Below are positions 6,457-6,457 of a DNA stretch of 6,457 nt, piece by piece (the first letter of the stretch is position 1; every line of letters starts with the position of its first letter). Position numbers and translations under genes: made by a program. The stretch lies in NCBI GenBank assembly GCA_947307005.1, contig CAMZHY010000223.1, positions 1 through 6,457 of the forward strand. Reading direction: 5' to 3'. The notes below the pieces were generated by a model. That model did not search any database. It saw only the letters and a list, made by a program, of their open reading frames with translations, and had not been told where the DNA came from. The DNA comes from an uncultured Planctomycetaceae bacterium. Lineage in GTDB: Bacteria; Planctomycetota; Planctomycetia; Pirellulales; Thermoguttaceae.

Positions 6457-6457
6457 A

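Noticed and set aside
1..6457. CRISPR array, tRNA, rRNA, insertion sequence or riboswitch
   Set aside because: No regularly spaced direct repeats, no cloverleaf or rRNA-like conserved segments, no transposase motifs and no recognisable riboswitch core were found by eye on either strand.

Overview
The window reads as a high-GC bacterial chromosome segment, most likely from the Planctomycetota. The main reason is the first gene. Its central domain (residues about 145-327, with an R-R-L-P motif, a C-N-P-E-L stretch and an R-L-D-A-F stretch) matches, from memory, a conserved and unnamed protein type of that phylum. The two exported proteins with AxA-type signal peptides fit a double-membrane bacterium. 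The lineage call is inference; no rRNA or tRNA gene is present to settle it.

Layout. 1-2382 (+): the 3' part of a long gene, open at the left edge, with a Q/S/N-rich N-terminal region, a globular planctomycete-type domain, a very acidic middle and a basic C-terminus. 2383-2653: a convergent intergenic stretch with three GC-rich dyads. 4519-2654 (-): a secreted right-handed beta-helix protein of the pectin-lyase-fold type, carrying a CBM4/9-like carbohydrate-binding insertion. 5337-4594 (-): an exported protein with two tandem ABM-like (dimeric alpha/beta barrel) domains. It lies 74 bases upstream of the beta-helix gene on the same strand, and a good sigma70-like promoter precedes it at 5425-5397. 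5338-5660: a non-coding spacer. 6323-5661 (-): a GNAT acetyltransferase resembling toxin-type GNATs, preceded by and overlapping a small charged protein (6456-6253) that reaches the right edge.

How the genes relate. The ABM-like and beta-helix genes probably form a two-gene unit of exported proteins. The beta-helix protein looks built to bind or cleave a polysaccharide. The role of the ABM-like protein is unknown. The GNAT and its small upstream neighbour form a separate pair with the order and overlap of a toxin-antitoxin module, but the small protein shows no recognisable ribbon-helix-helix. This pair sits in DNA of visibly lower GC than the rest, which suggests acquisition by transfer. It is the best candidate here for something not yet described, though the evidence from sequence alone is modest.
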